A DNA stretch of 64,000 nt from Doryteuthis pealeii. Its lineage: Eukaryota > Mollusca > Cephalopoda > Myopsida > Loliginidae. How positions within the stretch are numbered: the stretch's first letter is position 1; each line of letters opens with the position of its first letter. The notes under the pieces were generated by a model that saw nothing but the letters and a program-made list of their open reading frames with translations, was not told the DNA's origin and did no database searches. Below are positions 44,036-54,940 of this stretch, in pieces. The translations under genes and the position numbers were made by a program. The stretch covers positions 64,486,162 to 64,550,161 of the forward strand of contig CM042157.1 in the NCBI GenBank assembly GCA_023376005.1. Reading direction: 5' to 3'.

Positions 44036-44079
44036 AATAAAAGCAATTGGTAATTTGCTTGAAGCATTGTTAAGTATGT

Positions 44080-44228
44080 TATAATATATTAATATTTTGA
44101 AGGCCAATACAATGCGTATGAAAAATAAAAACAAAAAGATGTTATGTTAATCGATAAGATAAAAATAACATCTTTTTGTTTTTATTTTTCATACGCATTG
44201 TATTGGCCTTCAAAATATTCATATATTA
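44080..44228. repeat. Inverted repeat, ~60 bp perfect arms
   Basis: 'ggccaatacaatgcgtatg' near 44102 and 'catacgcattgtattggcc' near 44189, continuing inward through 'aaaaataaaaacaaaaaga'. The spacer is about 25 bp. Confidence 0.85.
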
Positions 44229-44239
44229 TAATATATAGC

Positions 44240-44445
44240 AATATTTTTTTCATATCTTTTTCGCGTTTTTCTTTCTTATTCTCTTTTCTCGTATTGTCCC
44301 CCTTCTCTTTCTCGCAGTTTCACGATTTCCCTGCTTATTATTTTTCTCTAGTCCCACCCTCTCTATATTTGACTCTCAGTGTGTCTCTGTATGTCAGTAT
44401 CTCTGTCTGTCTGTTTGTCTCTCTCTCTCCCTCTCTTCCTCTCTC

Positions 44446-44510
<65 letters not shown>

Positions 44511-44830
44511 AGGTGTGTGTGTGTAATCAGTTTTTTTCTCCCTTTTACTTTCACGATTTTCCTTCTTATTGTCTCTTTTTCTTACCTTCCCGCTCTCTCT
44601 CTCTCTAACTCTCTCTCTCTCCCCTTCTCTGTTTGTGTTTATCTCTCTATCTGTCGGTCTTGACCTCTCTCTTTGTCATTACTCTCTTTCCTTGTTCTTC
44701 CACGTTGCCTCTCTCTCTATCTTTCACAACTTCCCTTTTACTCTTTACCAATCTCTCTTTTTCTCTCAACTGTTATCCTTTTTCTTTTCATTCCTTTCTC
44801 TATTTCTGCCTCTCTTTTCTCTTCTTCTGG

Positions 44831-44882
<52 letters not shown>

Positions 44883-44930
44883 TTCCCATCTCTCTTTCCC
44901 TTTCCTTACCTCTTAAATCGGTTATATTCG
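44240..44930. repeat. CT-rich low-complexity region with TA and GT arrays
   Basis: Interrupted CT arrays (notably 44833-44877), TA at 44459-44486 and GT at 44487-44525. Frames of LSLSLSL on both strands are artefacts. Confidence 0.9.
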
Positions 44931-44939
44931 ACCCTGTTT

Positions 44940-45655
44940 TTTTTTATATTATTACGTCATGCTAAGAGCCAAATCAAAAGTCACTCGAGTCACTCGTCTC
45001 TTTACCAAACTGGTACCTCCTCCCTAATTTCACCGATATCTTTCGATTGACCCCCACCCTTGCTTCTTCTTTTTTCTCATTTTTTTTTTATCGTTCATTA
45101 TCTTCCTTCACGTTTCTGTACGTTTTATATTACACTTGGGAAGCATTATCTTTTGCTTGCAAACCCAACAAAACATCTTCTGGTTTTCTTTCACAGAAAA
45201 GCCATATGGAATCCACACTTAGTGTTGTATCGTCGAGGTGAAATGATACACAGAAGAAATTGAATGCTTAATATATTTATGTAGCACCAGTATCCGGTGC
45301 TAACGGATACATACAAAAACACAGAACAATAAGTTACAAAACAATTAACAAGAAAACTTACAAGAAATAGAGTAGGGTCAAATGCGGTATAGCCAAACAC
45401 AGGAAGATCAGTCCGAATATTAATCTGCTTATTAATCCACTGTTGAAGTCCTTAATTGTAAATTATTTAAGGCTATGAGCCAGACCATCTGGTAGAGTGC
45501 TGAAGGGGTGCTAGCTACTCTACAACACTTACACTCATATATAATAGTACCTTGACTTACGAATTTAACTCGTTGCGCTCGAAACTCAATTTCCTCGTAT
45601 ATCAAATCAATTTTTCCCATTGAAATAAACTGAAATAACATTAATCCGCTCCATC
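44940..45655. other. No recognised feature
   Basis: Several short frames but none with family features or a second copy here. Confidence 0.35.
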
Positions 45656-45657
45656 GT

Positions 45658-46120
45658 CATGTAAAAGAATTTTCAATGCCCATCAAGAATGAATCAAACA
45701 AAATTTCTTCGGCATAAAATAATCCAACAAGGGTTGACTTGCCGTAAAATCCAACCAACCAACCAACCAACCAACCAACCAACCAACCAACCAACGAAAT
45801 ATTCAACCAATCCACTTAAACATCAAATAATAATCCATTCAGTAATTTCCATGTTTAGAAGTTCCTTGAATCGAGCTCTGGGGAGTGTTGAGTACTCCGT
45901 CATCGCCATTACTCCCAGGTCAACCCTGGCCCGAATTAGTAGTATCTGTTAGGGTCCCGTCTATTGGTTAGATAGAAAAAATGAGTTTTAAAAATGTGTT
46001 TTGAAAAGATAAGTTTAGAAAAAAAAACTTTCAATCCCATCAAGAATGAATCAAAAAAAATTTCTTGGGCATAAAATAATCCAACAAGGGTTGACTTGCC
46101 GTAAAATCCAACCAACCAGC
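45658..46120 (+). mobile_element. Two SINE-1 3' thirds in tandem, sense
   Basis: First: 'cccatcaagaatgaatc' to the hairpin and eleven AACC units (45750-45793). Second: 'gttgagtactccgtcatcgc', 'ttagggtcccgtctattgg' to another hairpin and tail at about 46117. The hairpin arms are AACAAGGGTTGACTTGCCG and its partner GGCATAAAATAATCC. Confidence 0.8.
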
Positions 46121-46203
46121 CTGACAACAGGTGAAAACAATAGAACACTGTCAATGGTTTACGGAATGAGAAGAATCTACCCAATGAATTAAATAAAGGG
46201 CCA

Positions 46204-46502
46204 GTTCGAAGTTCCATCAAAACTCCAGAGTTCGACAAGAGGGTCCCCGAGTTCGACAAGAAGGTCCCTGAGTTCGACAAGCCCCGAGTTCGACAAGAAG
46301 GTCCCGAGTTCGACAAGAAGGTCCCTTCGACAAAGGTCCCCGAGTTCGACGACAAGAGGGTCCCGAGTTCGACAAGAAGGTCCCCGAGTTCGACAAGAAG
46401 GTCCCCAAGTTCGACAAGAGGGTCCCGAGTTCGACAAGAAGGTCCCCGAGTTCGACAAGAGGGTCCCCGAGTTCGACAAGAGGGTCCCTGAGTTCGACAA
46501 GA
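46204..46502 (+). pseudogene. 21-bp minisatellite encoding a heptad peptide repeat
   Basis: About 13 copies of a unit like GAGTTCGACAAGAAGGTCCCC. The plus frame opens VRSSIKTPEFDKRVPEFDKK, giving a seven-residue repeat V-P-E-F-D-K-(K/R). The frame is broken after the fourth unit by short deletions. The opening VRSS-K-P and the heptads reappear at 61531-61638 (intact short frame) and 57556-57742 (minus). The expansion seems to have arisen within a repeat protein sequence. The minus-strand frame (SNSGTLLSNSG) is long too but is not matched at the other two loci. Confidence 0.65.
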
Positions 46503-46509
46503 ATTTTTT

Positions 46510-47350
46510 TAGATTAAGCTTGAAAAGCATTATTTTGATTTTTGGGGCTGTTGTCCTCATCTTTATTTCAAAATTCAATCAAGTAATGTCAAATCAGCAC
46601 AGATCCGATATAATATGTTCAGATAGACAAAGTCTTGTCACTTTTAGCGGAGTGAGAACTGTCTGTTCCAGTGGATTACAAGAAACATCTGAAGAATACC
46701 AAAGAGTACATCAGCCAAAACATGGTGCGTATAACAATAAAGATGAGGACAACAGTCCGAAAAATCCTAATAATATAAACCAAATCTAGTGCCTCACAAA
46801 ACAAAGTTGAGTAGATTCTAAAAAAGGGAGAGTAAGGATTAAGAAAAACAAAACAAAACAATAAAAAAAACTGTTGGGTAAGAGAGTGGGAATATATGAT
46901 AAGCTCGCGGGTGGGGTATTATGATGAAGGCGGGGATGGGGGGGGGAGACGGTTCTTGGGGAGATAAGGAACGACCCAAGGTATCGTTTGTCAGACCAAC
47001 AAGTGATAAGCAGGACGAAAGGATAACAAAGTTTAGAAGACAAGATTTCTTCAATGCGAATTGCTGACTTTATTTAATCATTTTCTCAATCCTGGGGCGT
47101 GGTTCGGTGAATGGACGAATATCTGTAACAGAAAAAGGGGATAATGGTTAAGCTTTCTTTTACGTGCCAGATGATGAAGTGGGAAGGGGACAGGGAGAGA
47201 ATAGGGTCACTGAGGCTGATGTGTACCAGGTATCCAACATTGCTCTACCCTCTGAAGGAGAAAGTTCTGATTACGATGATGGACCCGGTGACGAACGAAC
47301 TCGATAAAAACGATAATTGCTTGCTGTGCAATAAAATAACTGAGCAGCTA
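46510..47350. other. No recognised feature
   Basis: Only weak similarity of 'aataaagatgaggacaaca' (46737) to 62142-62162, both following SINE-1-like sequence. No gene seen. Confidence 0.35.
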
Positions 47351-47359
47351 TCTTGGTTA

Positions 47360-47610
47360 GCGAGTTAGGCTAGCAAATCATTGTTAGTGAGTTCGCTTCT
47401 CACCGAGTGCCTCATACTTCTAAACTTATTCCAAATCTGAGCTAATCTTATTAAATGACTGGGCGTTTCACATGGTATAATGATTAGCGAGTTGAACTAG
47501 CAGATCATTGATAGTGAGTTCGATTCTTACTGAGTGCCAAATTTTGTCTAAGTCTAAAGTAAGCTTATTGTTTGACTGAGCGCATACTATAATAATTACC
47601 GAATGTGCCA
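47360..47610 (+). mobile_element. Two tandem tRNA-like units (SINE-4 related)
   Basis: Two units about 115 bp apart. Each has 'ttagcgagtt-g-ctagcaga' and box-B-like 'gtgagttcg-ttct' with the tail 'gagtgcc'. Head-to-tail arrangement as at 1780-2870. Confidence 0.65.
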
Positions 47611-47697
47611 CATCTAAGCGTTTTTTGTACATTATTTTTTGTGTAGTTGTTTCTTTTTGTACACGGTCCTATTTGTTACGATTTTAATGGCCATCCT

Positions 47698-47880
47698 TTA
47701 GGCTTCAAGCAAGAGCGCTTGTCCTGCAGAGATCCTTTGTGTTAAGCAGAGCGCGATCCTTGATAAAGAATCCTTTTGTTGTTCCTTGGTGCTCCTCAGT
47801 CTTGCAAGTCATTCGTCAATGATTGCAAATGGACGTCTCTCAGTATCAGTGATTAAGTAGTCAACCAGCCACGCATTCGG
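47698..47880 (-). pseudogene. Conserved unknown peptide segment, copy 2
   Basis: Counterpart of 523-681. It retains PNAWLVDYLITDTERRPFA and IIDE, then a stop, RLRSTKEQQKDSL, an insertion and AGQALLLEA-stop. Surrounding DNA also matches (47640-47960 against 485-775). Protein function unknown. Confidence 0.5.
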
Positions 47881-48203
47881 GCTGTTGATTGGCTGAAATT
47901 TAAACCACCTCCCTTAGTCTATTAATTTAAGTGGTGTATTGTAGCACACCTTATATACCAAAACAATCCAACACTATTGAATACAAATGGTTTTAAAACA
48001 GATTTATTTGACACATAGATGGGACCCTGACAGTGGACCTGGGAGTAATGGCAATGAAGGGGTGAAATAATAATAAGCCAATCTAAACTGATAAAAGAAA
48101 TTATGGCCAACAGACCTGGTGTTGTAGTGAAGGACAAGAAGGAAATGACATGTCAGTCGTTTAAAAAAAAAGACACTTCCTCGAAAACAACCGAAACAAA
48201 CTC

Positions 48204-49097
48204 TCCAAATATTATCATAATGGAGATTCGGTGTCTGTCTGTTACCGAAACTATGCGAAGGGAGTACAAGACAAGGCACGACTGGGTAGGAAAAGTAATC
48301 CACTGGGAAATGTGCAAGAAATTAACTTTTCATCATGCAACTAAATAGTATATGCACAAACCGGAATCTGTCCTAGAGAATGAGACGCGTAAAATTCTCT
48401 GGGACTAAGATACAAACGGATCACCCAATTCCGGTTAGAAGACCAGACCTAGTGTTAATTAACAAGAAGAAGAGAACTTTTCTTCAAGGGAAATGATTTT
48501 GACTATAAATTAATTACTCATTGATAAACTTACGTAATTCCTGGGGGCATTATGACATCAGCAGTGACGTAGTTTCGGTGACAAACAGACACTGAATCTC
48601 TATTATAATAAGATAAAGAGGAATAGACTAGACATAGTGGAAAAGGACTATAAAAGAAAAACATGCCCTTTGATAGATATATCAGTGTCAACAAATAATA
48701 ACATGTCAATCAAGGTGTATAATAAATATGTAAATACAAAGACCTGGAAATAGAAATTGAAAGAAAAAAATGTGGCACAGTAAAACTATTACCAGTAATA
48801 TATCTCTAAGAAATGAAGATTTACATAGTATATGGTGATAATAATTTGCATAATGATTTTAATAATACTGGGTTTAATAAATGATTATTTGCTGTTACTG
48901 ATTTTTAATACTATTATGTACTAGAAGCAATTCTATAGATATATTCTTATATAGAAATCAATTAAAATCACATTAAAACGAGTGTAATATTTTTATATTC
49001 GGTCTTATTGTCTGACATTCATCTATCTAATTTAACATAATATTTTAATACATTAAAACTTAAATACTTGCGCCCAGGGGACACATGCTTTTGCTAG
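48204..49097 (+). mobile_element. Helitron, family H1, containing nested retroelement pieces
   Basis: The left end has 'attatcataatggagattcg' and 'gttaccgaaactatgcg'. The right end is CTAG at 49094-49097 after a degraded hairpin ('gcgcccaggggacacatgc'). Inside are an R2/R4-like fragment (48260-48480) and an antisense Helitron 5' end (about 48490-48613, ending 'ctctattataataaga'). The composite could have formed by capture or by nested insertions. Confidence 0.6.
48260..48480 (+). pseudogene. R2/R4-type retrotransposon fragment within a Helitron
   Basis: Reads KTRHDWVGKVIHWEMCKKLT, then HHATK, a stop, YMHKPESVLENETRKILWD and a stop, then a frameshifted stretch corresponding to RRPDLVLINKKK. 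It is the same protein region as 5523-5290, with at least two stops. It ends abruptly before the LVDFAVP part. Confidence 0.8.
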
Positions 49098-49204
49098 TTA
49101 AACTAAATAAAAAAAGAAGGAAAATATTTCTCGCAAAGAAAAAATAATTTAGGGATAGCAAACCAGACATTAAGAAAAAGACATATATGCAAATATAGAT
49201 ATAC

Positions 49205-49218
49205 AGAGATACAGAGAG

Positions 49219-49270
<52 letters not shown>
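49205..49270. repeat. (GA)n microsatellite
   Basis: GA array extending with GACA units to about 49410, then a TA array 49413-49470. Confidence 0.95.
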
Positions 49271-49273
<3 letters not shown>

Positions 49274-49409
49274 AGAATGAGAGACAGAGACAGACAGACA
49301 GATAGACAGACAGACAGGCAGACAGGAGAGCAGTGATGAATATAGATATAGACAAAGAGAAGGGTCAAGGATAAAGAGATACAGAGATAGAGACAGACAG
49401 AGAGACAAC

Positions 49410-49469
<60 letters not shown>

Positions 49470-49551
49470 ATTAATTTTTGTTATTAATATTGGAGAAATG
49501 ATTATAAAGTGTTCAATTATTTCTTTAAGAGCTGTATTTATTTATTTATTT

Positions 49552-49689
49552 AAGTCACTAATACAAAGTTCGTCTTACCAATGGTTTCAGATGTTTATAT
49601 GTTAAATGCGAGACAGAGATAGAGATAGATAGATAGAGATGACGGATAAACATTGAAACCATTGGTAAGACGAACTTTGTATTAGTGAC

Positions 49690-49700
<11 letters not shown>
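49552..49700. repeat. Inverted repeat carrying a truncated hammerhead-like 3' half
   Basis: 'cactaatacaaagttcgtct' pairs with 'agacgaactttgtattagtg'. The inner part of each arm reads GAAACCATTGGT, the same GAAA plus stem III as the motif at 40965-41004. No CUGANGA core precedes it in either arm. Probably a 5'-truncated relative. Confidence 0.55.
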
Positions 49701-49739
<39 letters not shown>

Positions 49740-49780
<41 letters not shown>

Positions 49781-49907
49781 ATAGATAGACACACACGCAC
49801 ACATGCATACACACAGTTCCCTTTGTGAGTTAGCGGTGGTCCGATTTCTTTCAGTATTATTAGTGGAGTACTTAATATCAATGAGAGAGCGATCGAGATA
49901 TAGATAG

Positions 49908-49984
<77 letters not shown>

Positions 49985-49985
49985 G
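49740..49985. repeat. (TA)n, (GA)n and (GATA)n arrays
   Basis: GA array 49748-49778, GATA 49900-49928, GA 49926-49990. Confidence 0.95.
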
Positions 49986-50379
49986 AGAGGTACTTGTAGA
50001 TGCACATTCTGGTGTCACATTTTCTGTCCACTATCAGAACTTTTCAACGCAGGTGTGGCGCGAACCCTTGAACCGCATCATCAAATCCCGTCATCTGTCG
50101 TTTGAAGAGTGTCCTAGTAAGAGCCATCAAAGAGACAACCCAACGGCCTCAATGTTACTTCATTGCCACCACGCCCGGCGTTCGGACTCTCAAAGGACCC
50201 TCACCCTTCCGTTTGTCAAAGTCTTTTTTTTTTGTTTTCATCTTTCTCTTACATAACAACAATCTCATGACACTCCATTAAAAGACTGTCAACATTTGGC
50301 AATGCCGTTGACAGACATTCCCGCCCAAATTCTTTATCTAAAAATTTGCATTATGTAAATCTGTGTGACTCCACCTTCT

Positions 50380-50433
50380 CTCTCACACACACACGCACAC
50401 ACACACACACACATATATATATATGATTATTCA

Positions 50434-50487
<54 letters not shown>

Positions 50488-50592
50488 GTCTATTTTTGTG
50501 TATATGTTATAGCTATATATATATATATATATATATACGTTATATATATATGTCTATATTATATATTTATGGGTAATCTTATGGTATATATA

Positions 50593-50625
<33 letters not shown>

Positions 50626-50630
50626 ATGAT
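50380..50630. repeat. (CA)n and interrupted (TA)n arrays
   Basis: CA at 50386-50412, then several TA arrays. Confidence 0.9.
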
Positions 50631-50639
50631 AAAGGAAGG

Positions 50640-51715
50640 GCTCAAATATCGGTCATGTTTGCTGTTATAAATTTATTTCAACTATAATTCTCATATTTGA
50701 GAACCCTAGCCTTCTTTAGATAGCCATACAATTGGGAAAATGAACAAATGAAAAGAGATCTGTCAGCAGTGGAATTTTTTTTTTTTTTTACCTTTAGCTC
50801 ATTTTTTATGAGTTCATTTTGGGTGTTTTTTAAAAATTGTATTTGATGTAAGGGGGTATGTGAGGTGATGGTAGAGGTTAGTTAATGTGTATATTGTTCA
50901 GTAGTGGGATGGAGTTATTTATTACAAAAAGTCGATTCTGTTATAGTATGTGGCCTACCCGGTTTGAATGTGTCCTACCTCAGTAAGTGTATATTTATAG
51001 ATATAAATAGTAGGCAATTTATCGAAACTAATTATTTTTCACATATATTCAATTTCAAGAAATGCAATTCAGTCATAAGCTGTATATAGTAATTAAGAAT
51101 AATTAAAAAAGAATTTATCCATAATTTAATTCTAAAATATTCTAAAATTCTGAAATAGGGTTAGGGTTATGGGTTAAGGTTAGCAGTTATTATAACGTTA
51201 TAATATGTTTTTATGGTAAGCCACATGCTATGAGAGAGACATAATTTCGTAGGCCACATTCAAAAAGTAGGCCACATACTATAATGGTACCAAAAAGTCT
51301 TCTTTTTCTTTGAGACCACCAAGTTTTTAATATATTTATATTAAAAAAGGGTCCTGAATGTTGGAATATTTGGATATAAGGCGTGTGACAGATGCCTACT
51401 CCTAAATATAGACTCGTTGAATACCACGTGACCACCGAAGGCATTCCTATTGCCCAATCACTGGCAGTGCTGCTGCTGATGTTGGTGTATTTATAGAGGT
51501 CTGATTCTTAACCTTGGCTCATTGCTATTCGGACCATCTTGGACGTCGGACTTACAAAGAATACTATAACACCGGATTCTTATTGGCTTGCTTACTTACT
51601 TACTACATCTGGAACTAAGGATGCCGACCAGATACTTAGAATCAATCCCACCACAAACTAACCTGACGTTTGAGAATTTGTAGCAGTTAAAAATGTTTTG
51701 TGGATAATTTTTTAT
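50640..51715. other. No recognised feature
   Basis: Some sequence is internally repeated in inverse (e.g. 'tatagtatgtggcctac' at 50943 and 'gtaggccacatactata' at 51267), so part may be a degraded foldback element. No gene seen. Confidence 0.35.
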
Positions 51716-51940
51716 AATAAAGTCAGTGGTGTAAGGGTAAAAAAGAAATAATCGTAATTTCTTAACTCTATCTTCTCATTTGGTCATTTAGCCGTAACTT
51801 AACAATGTATCAAAACTCTTGGTTTAATTTTTAGACATTCAAAATTGACCTGAAAGTAATGGCGATAAACGTGGATTTTATAATAAAGTCATTGTGGTGT
51901 AAGCGTAGAAATGAATAATCGTAATTTCTTAACTCTATCT

Positions 51941-52595
51941 ATAAAGTGAGGGGGAATGAAAGAGCTGACTCTGCAGCTAAATCGGCTCTAGATTTAATCC
52001 CTGACAAGTTCCAGATACCATATACTGACTTGAAACCTAAAATTAATAGATTCCTTCATACAAAATGGCAGCAACACTGGAATAACTGTATCCACAATAA
52101 ACTCTTCCTAATCAAATCGACTTTGGGAGGCTGCAGACCAACTTTAAGGAAGTCTAGAAAGGAACAAGTCATTATGTCCCGATTATGCATTGGTCATACA
52201 AAACTAACGCACTCTTATATACTCAAACAAGAACAACAACCACAATGTGAAACATGTCAAACAGCCCTGACAGTTAAACACTTATTGATGGAATGCAGAT
52301 TTTTTGCTCCCATCAGAAACCATTATTTTAAAGCAAACAATATGAAGGATCTATTTGAAAATGTTAACATTGGGGATATTTTCTCCTTTTTGAGGGAAAT
52401 AAAATTATACCATAGAATATAGACATGAAACAAATCAATGCCATACAATATAATCCCCAATAATGTTAACACATTGATAAAACCAATTACTAAAAGTATA
52501 TATATGAATGCACAATATGTATAACACCCCAACCGCTAGGCATGATATAACCCTGGACGGGTTGATATGCCGTTAAAATGAATAAACAAACAAAC
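51941..52595 (+). mobile_element. 5'-truncated I-superclade LINE with 12-bp target duplication
   Basis: Flanked by TTAACTCTATCT on both sides (51929-51940 and 52596-52607). The 655 bp insertion holds an intact terminal frame (to 52422) and a 3' region ending 'gggttgatatgccgttaaaa' then AATAAACAAACAAAC. This end matches the SINE-1 tail. 5' truncation and target duplication are expected of target-primed reverse transcription. Confidence 0.9.
51946..52422 (+). pseudogene. LINE ORF2 C-terminus: RNase H end and cysteine motif
   Basis: The frame is open from the truncation point, so the ATG is not a true start. It begins RGNERADSAAKSAL, the final motif of an RNase H domain in which GNE.AD includes a catalytic aspartate. 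It continues with LKPKINRFLHTKWQQHWNN, then RLCIGHTKLTHSYILKQEQQ and a CETCQTALTVKHLLMEC zinc-binding-like motif, ending HRI-stop. Non-LTR elements with RNase H and this C-terminal motif belong to the I superclade (I, Nimb, R1, LOA and relatives). No stops or frameshifts interrupt it, so the insertion is young. The endonuclease and reverse transcriptase domains are missing. Confidence 0.85.
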
Positions 52596-52679
52596 TTAAC
52601 TCTATCTTCTCATTTTTTTTTATTTGGCCGTAACTTAACAATGAGACAAAATTCTCGATTTAATTTTTAGACATACAAA

Positions 52680-52800
52680 GTGGACCTGGAAGTAATGGCA
52701 ACTAAAAGATAACTCCATATTTCTCAGAGCTCTAGAACTGGAGACTCACCACCGGATACAGTTTAGTGACATTCCCAGGGCACACTGTGACGGGGACTGA
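52680..52800 (-). repeat. SINE-1 middle fragment, antisense
   Basis: 'gtggacctggaagtaatggc' to 'gagactcaccaccggatac' and 'cattcccagggcacac' follow the SINE-1 middle domain. Confidence 0.65.
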
Positions 52801-53250
52801 CATGAAAACTGTTTATGTCAGGATATAATGTACGATTCTCTGATAAAAAATATTTTAGATTCTTTACTAAAAAAAGATACTAAGCATAAGATTCTTTTAT
52901 GGGAAAAAATAACTGTTTTTTCTTTTCCTTTTTCTATTCTTAATGTAGAGATACATATGTGAGAGTTTCACAGATGAGCGGCACTCAAAGGAAATGGTCG
53001 TCTTCACTTCCTTTATAACTGAATTTCGTGCCTGGGTTAAAGAGGCAGTTCCGGTTGAGTTGTTGTATACACGAATAGTGAAAAGATTGACACTTACGAC
53101 TAAAGAGCGATGCCTTAATACTTTAACGACTTTATATCAGCAAATAAAGAAAAAAGAAAAGAAAAAGAAAAATTACGTTACGGTCAGATGACCAAATTAG
53201 GTTACTTCTTACTCATCAGACAAGTAAAAAAAAAAGAAAACATTCTCAGC
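52801..53250. other. No recognised feature
   Basis: The 65-codon frame at 52994-53191 ends in lysine-rich low complexity. No family match. Confidence 0.35.
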
Positions 53251-53258
53251 GATTAACT

Positions 53259-53259
<1 letters not shown>

Positions 53260-53300
<41 letters not shown>
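53260..53300. repeat. (CA)n microsatellite
   Basis: About 20 CA units. Confidence 0.95.
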
Positions 53301-53503
53301 TATCGCCCAAAAATAAACCCTGCTGCTATCATTCTTTTATAAAAAGGTAATTTTCTCATAAACCAAAGATTTTAATATTTCTAGAGGAATATTATTGATT
53401 AAAAACGGATATAATTAGGCATTATTAATTACCGAATAAATGTAAATACTAGGTATATATATGCTAATTTTTTTCTAAAGTGTTTTTACCATTTTATTTT
53501 TGG

Positions 53504-53504
<1 letters not shown>

Positions 53505-53540
<36 letters not shown>

Positions 53541-53595
53541 CCGCTTTCTTTCTTTCTTTCTTTCTTTCTCGCTCTCTCTCTCTCTCTTTCTATAT

Positions 53596-53628
<33 letters not shown>

Positions 53629-53665
53629 TGTGTGTGTGTGTGTGTGTATGTGTGTGTGTGTGTGA
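53505..53665. repeat. (TATC)n, (TTTC)n, (CT)n, (TA)n, (GT)n compound array
   Basis: Five different microsatellites in succession. Confidence 0.95.
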
Positions 53666-53969
53666 TAATCCAAATGAGTGGTAAGTAAAGGATGATGTAA
53701 GTGTTATAAGCTAGTGTGGATGCAAGGGTTGAAACAGATGGTTGGTGCACCCGGGGAGTGTTTATCCATCGTAGGATCTAGCTGACGAGGGCGTATTTTG
53801 TTGAAAGATCTGAAATCCCTGAATAAATTAGCCATAACATTGTTGATGACGTCACTCAGCGCCTTTAATTGAACATATGTATTTCAAATATTAAAAAAAA
53901 ATTTTTTAATTTTTAAAAATGATTTAAATATATTTTTCTGACAGAAGCATTAAAATATCTTATATAATA

Positions 53970-54205
53970 CTGTTATAGGTGACACACCCTATAAGACCAA
54001 TGGAATGCGCCAACAGATTACTATAAATAAACAGGGATAATTGTGGCTTAGGAGGCAAGCCAATGCGAGTGCCAATAACTCTGTTCGTCGGACGTAATTT
54101 CCACATCTCTCTATTGTATTATCTACTTTCTGTTAATACATTTTCTACTTTTCGTTACCCGTTGTTTTGTTCTTATTTGATCCCTTAAAACGTCACAACA
54201 AATAT
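53970..54205 (+). mobile_element. Possible LTR
   Basis: TGTTATAGGTGACACACC to CACAACA, with an 'actataaata' TATA-like box. It is followed shortly by 'tggatcctttcgtcc', which could be a primer-binding site. Single copy here, so weak. Confidence 0.3.
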
Positions 54206-54306
54206 AAAAGTGTTATTGGATCCTTTCGTCCACTAAGGACGATGGCGTAGTGTCCAAAAAAAAATTATCTGCGTCTACGCAAGTGACTCTGCAAGCCAAT
54301 TTTTGA

Positions 54307-54588
54307 GTGAAAGCCCCTCCGCACGAACAGGATGCGACACAAGGTCAATTTTTAGGCAGAGTTTAACAGGTTTGAATTCAGAGTTTTCCTTCTCCGATAC
54401 TGGTTACCTATGCATGGTCAAAGATCCCAGTCTACCTTGCTATTTACCCATATATGGAGGGAGAATTGGATTCATACCTTTCCCAATGGTATTAGCGTTA
54501 TGTGAAATGCAAACAGCTTCGTCCAGGAATTGAACTCGGGTCGACGATTTCCATTTCCCACGACTCTAACCATTAGATCACGCACCTC
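54307..54588 (-). mobile_element. SINE-3, near full length
   Basis: The antisense 3' end 'cctccgcacgaacaggatg' is at 54318, the body 'cctttcccaatggtattagc' near 54477, box B 'ccaggaattgaactcgg' near 54523, and the head 'ttagatcacgc' at the right end. Confidence 0.8.
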
Positions 54589-54599
54589 TATAACTAAAA

Positions 54600-54790
54600 G
54601 CAACGATAAGATACAGTGAAACTAATAATAATATAACAGCAATAACGAAGAGTGTTTCGACCCAGAGTGTTGTGATAAAAATCAACAATAATAAGATGGA
54701 GTCAAACTTATGATAAAATAATAATAGTGAAAACGATCCATCTAAAAAGCAACAATAATAAGATAGACTATCGTGTTATTGTCAAGCCCT
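54600..54790. other. No recognised feature
   Basis: AT-rich with ATAATAA-like motifs. Confidence 0.4.
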
Positions 54791-54940
54791 AGCACCTATA
54801 TGATTGTCCCAACAGAATTTTTCAAGTTGCTCAATGGCAAAAACCCAACCCTAACGATGAAGGAGCACTCCACACTCTCCAGAGCCCCAGAATTGGAACC
54901 AGCATTAGATGCATTTTAATGTCACACCCAGGACACTGTA

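Larger units (their letters stand above)
51716..52720. repeat. Tandem pair of ~165 bp repeats, second one interrupted
   Basis: 'taataaagtca-tggtgtaag' through 'cgtaatttcttaactctatc' to 'gaaagtaatggc' occurs at 51716-51870 and again from 51881, where it is split by the LINE at 51941-52595 and resumes at 52596. The first copy records the unoccupied site. The end of the unit is SINE-1-like. Confidence 0.8.

Noticed and set aside
44569..45050. Overlapping LSLSLS frames of 110-125 codons
   Set aside because: CT array in three frames.
49552..49700. Complete hammerhead ribozyme
   Set aside because: GAAA and stem III are present, but no CUGANGA core precedes them in either arm.
50640..50740. Hammerhead-like motif near 'ttctttagatag'
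   Set aside because: The core reads CTAAAGA in place of CTGANGA and no paired stem I is found.
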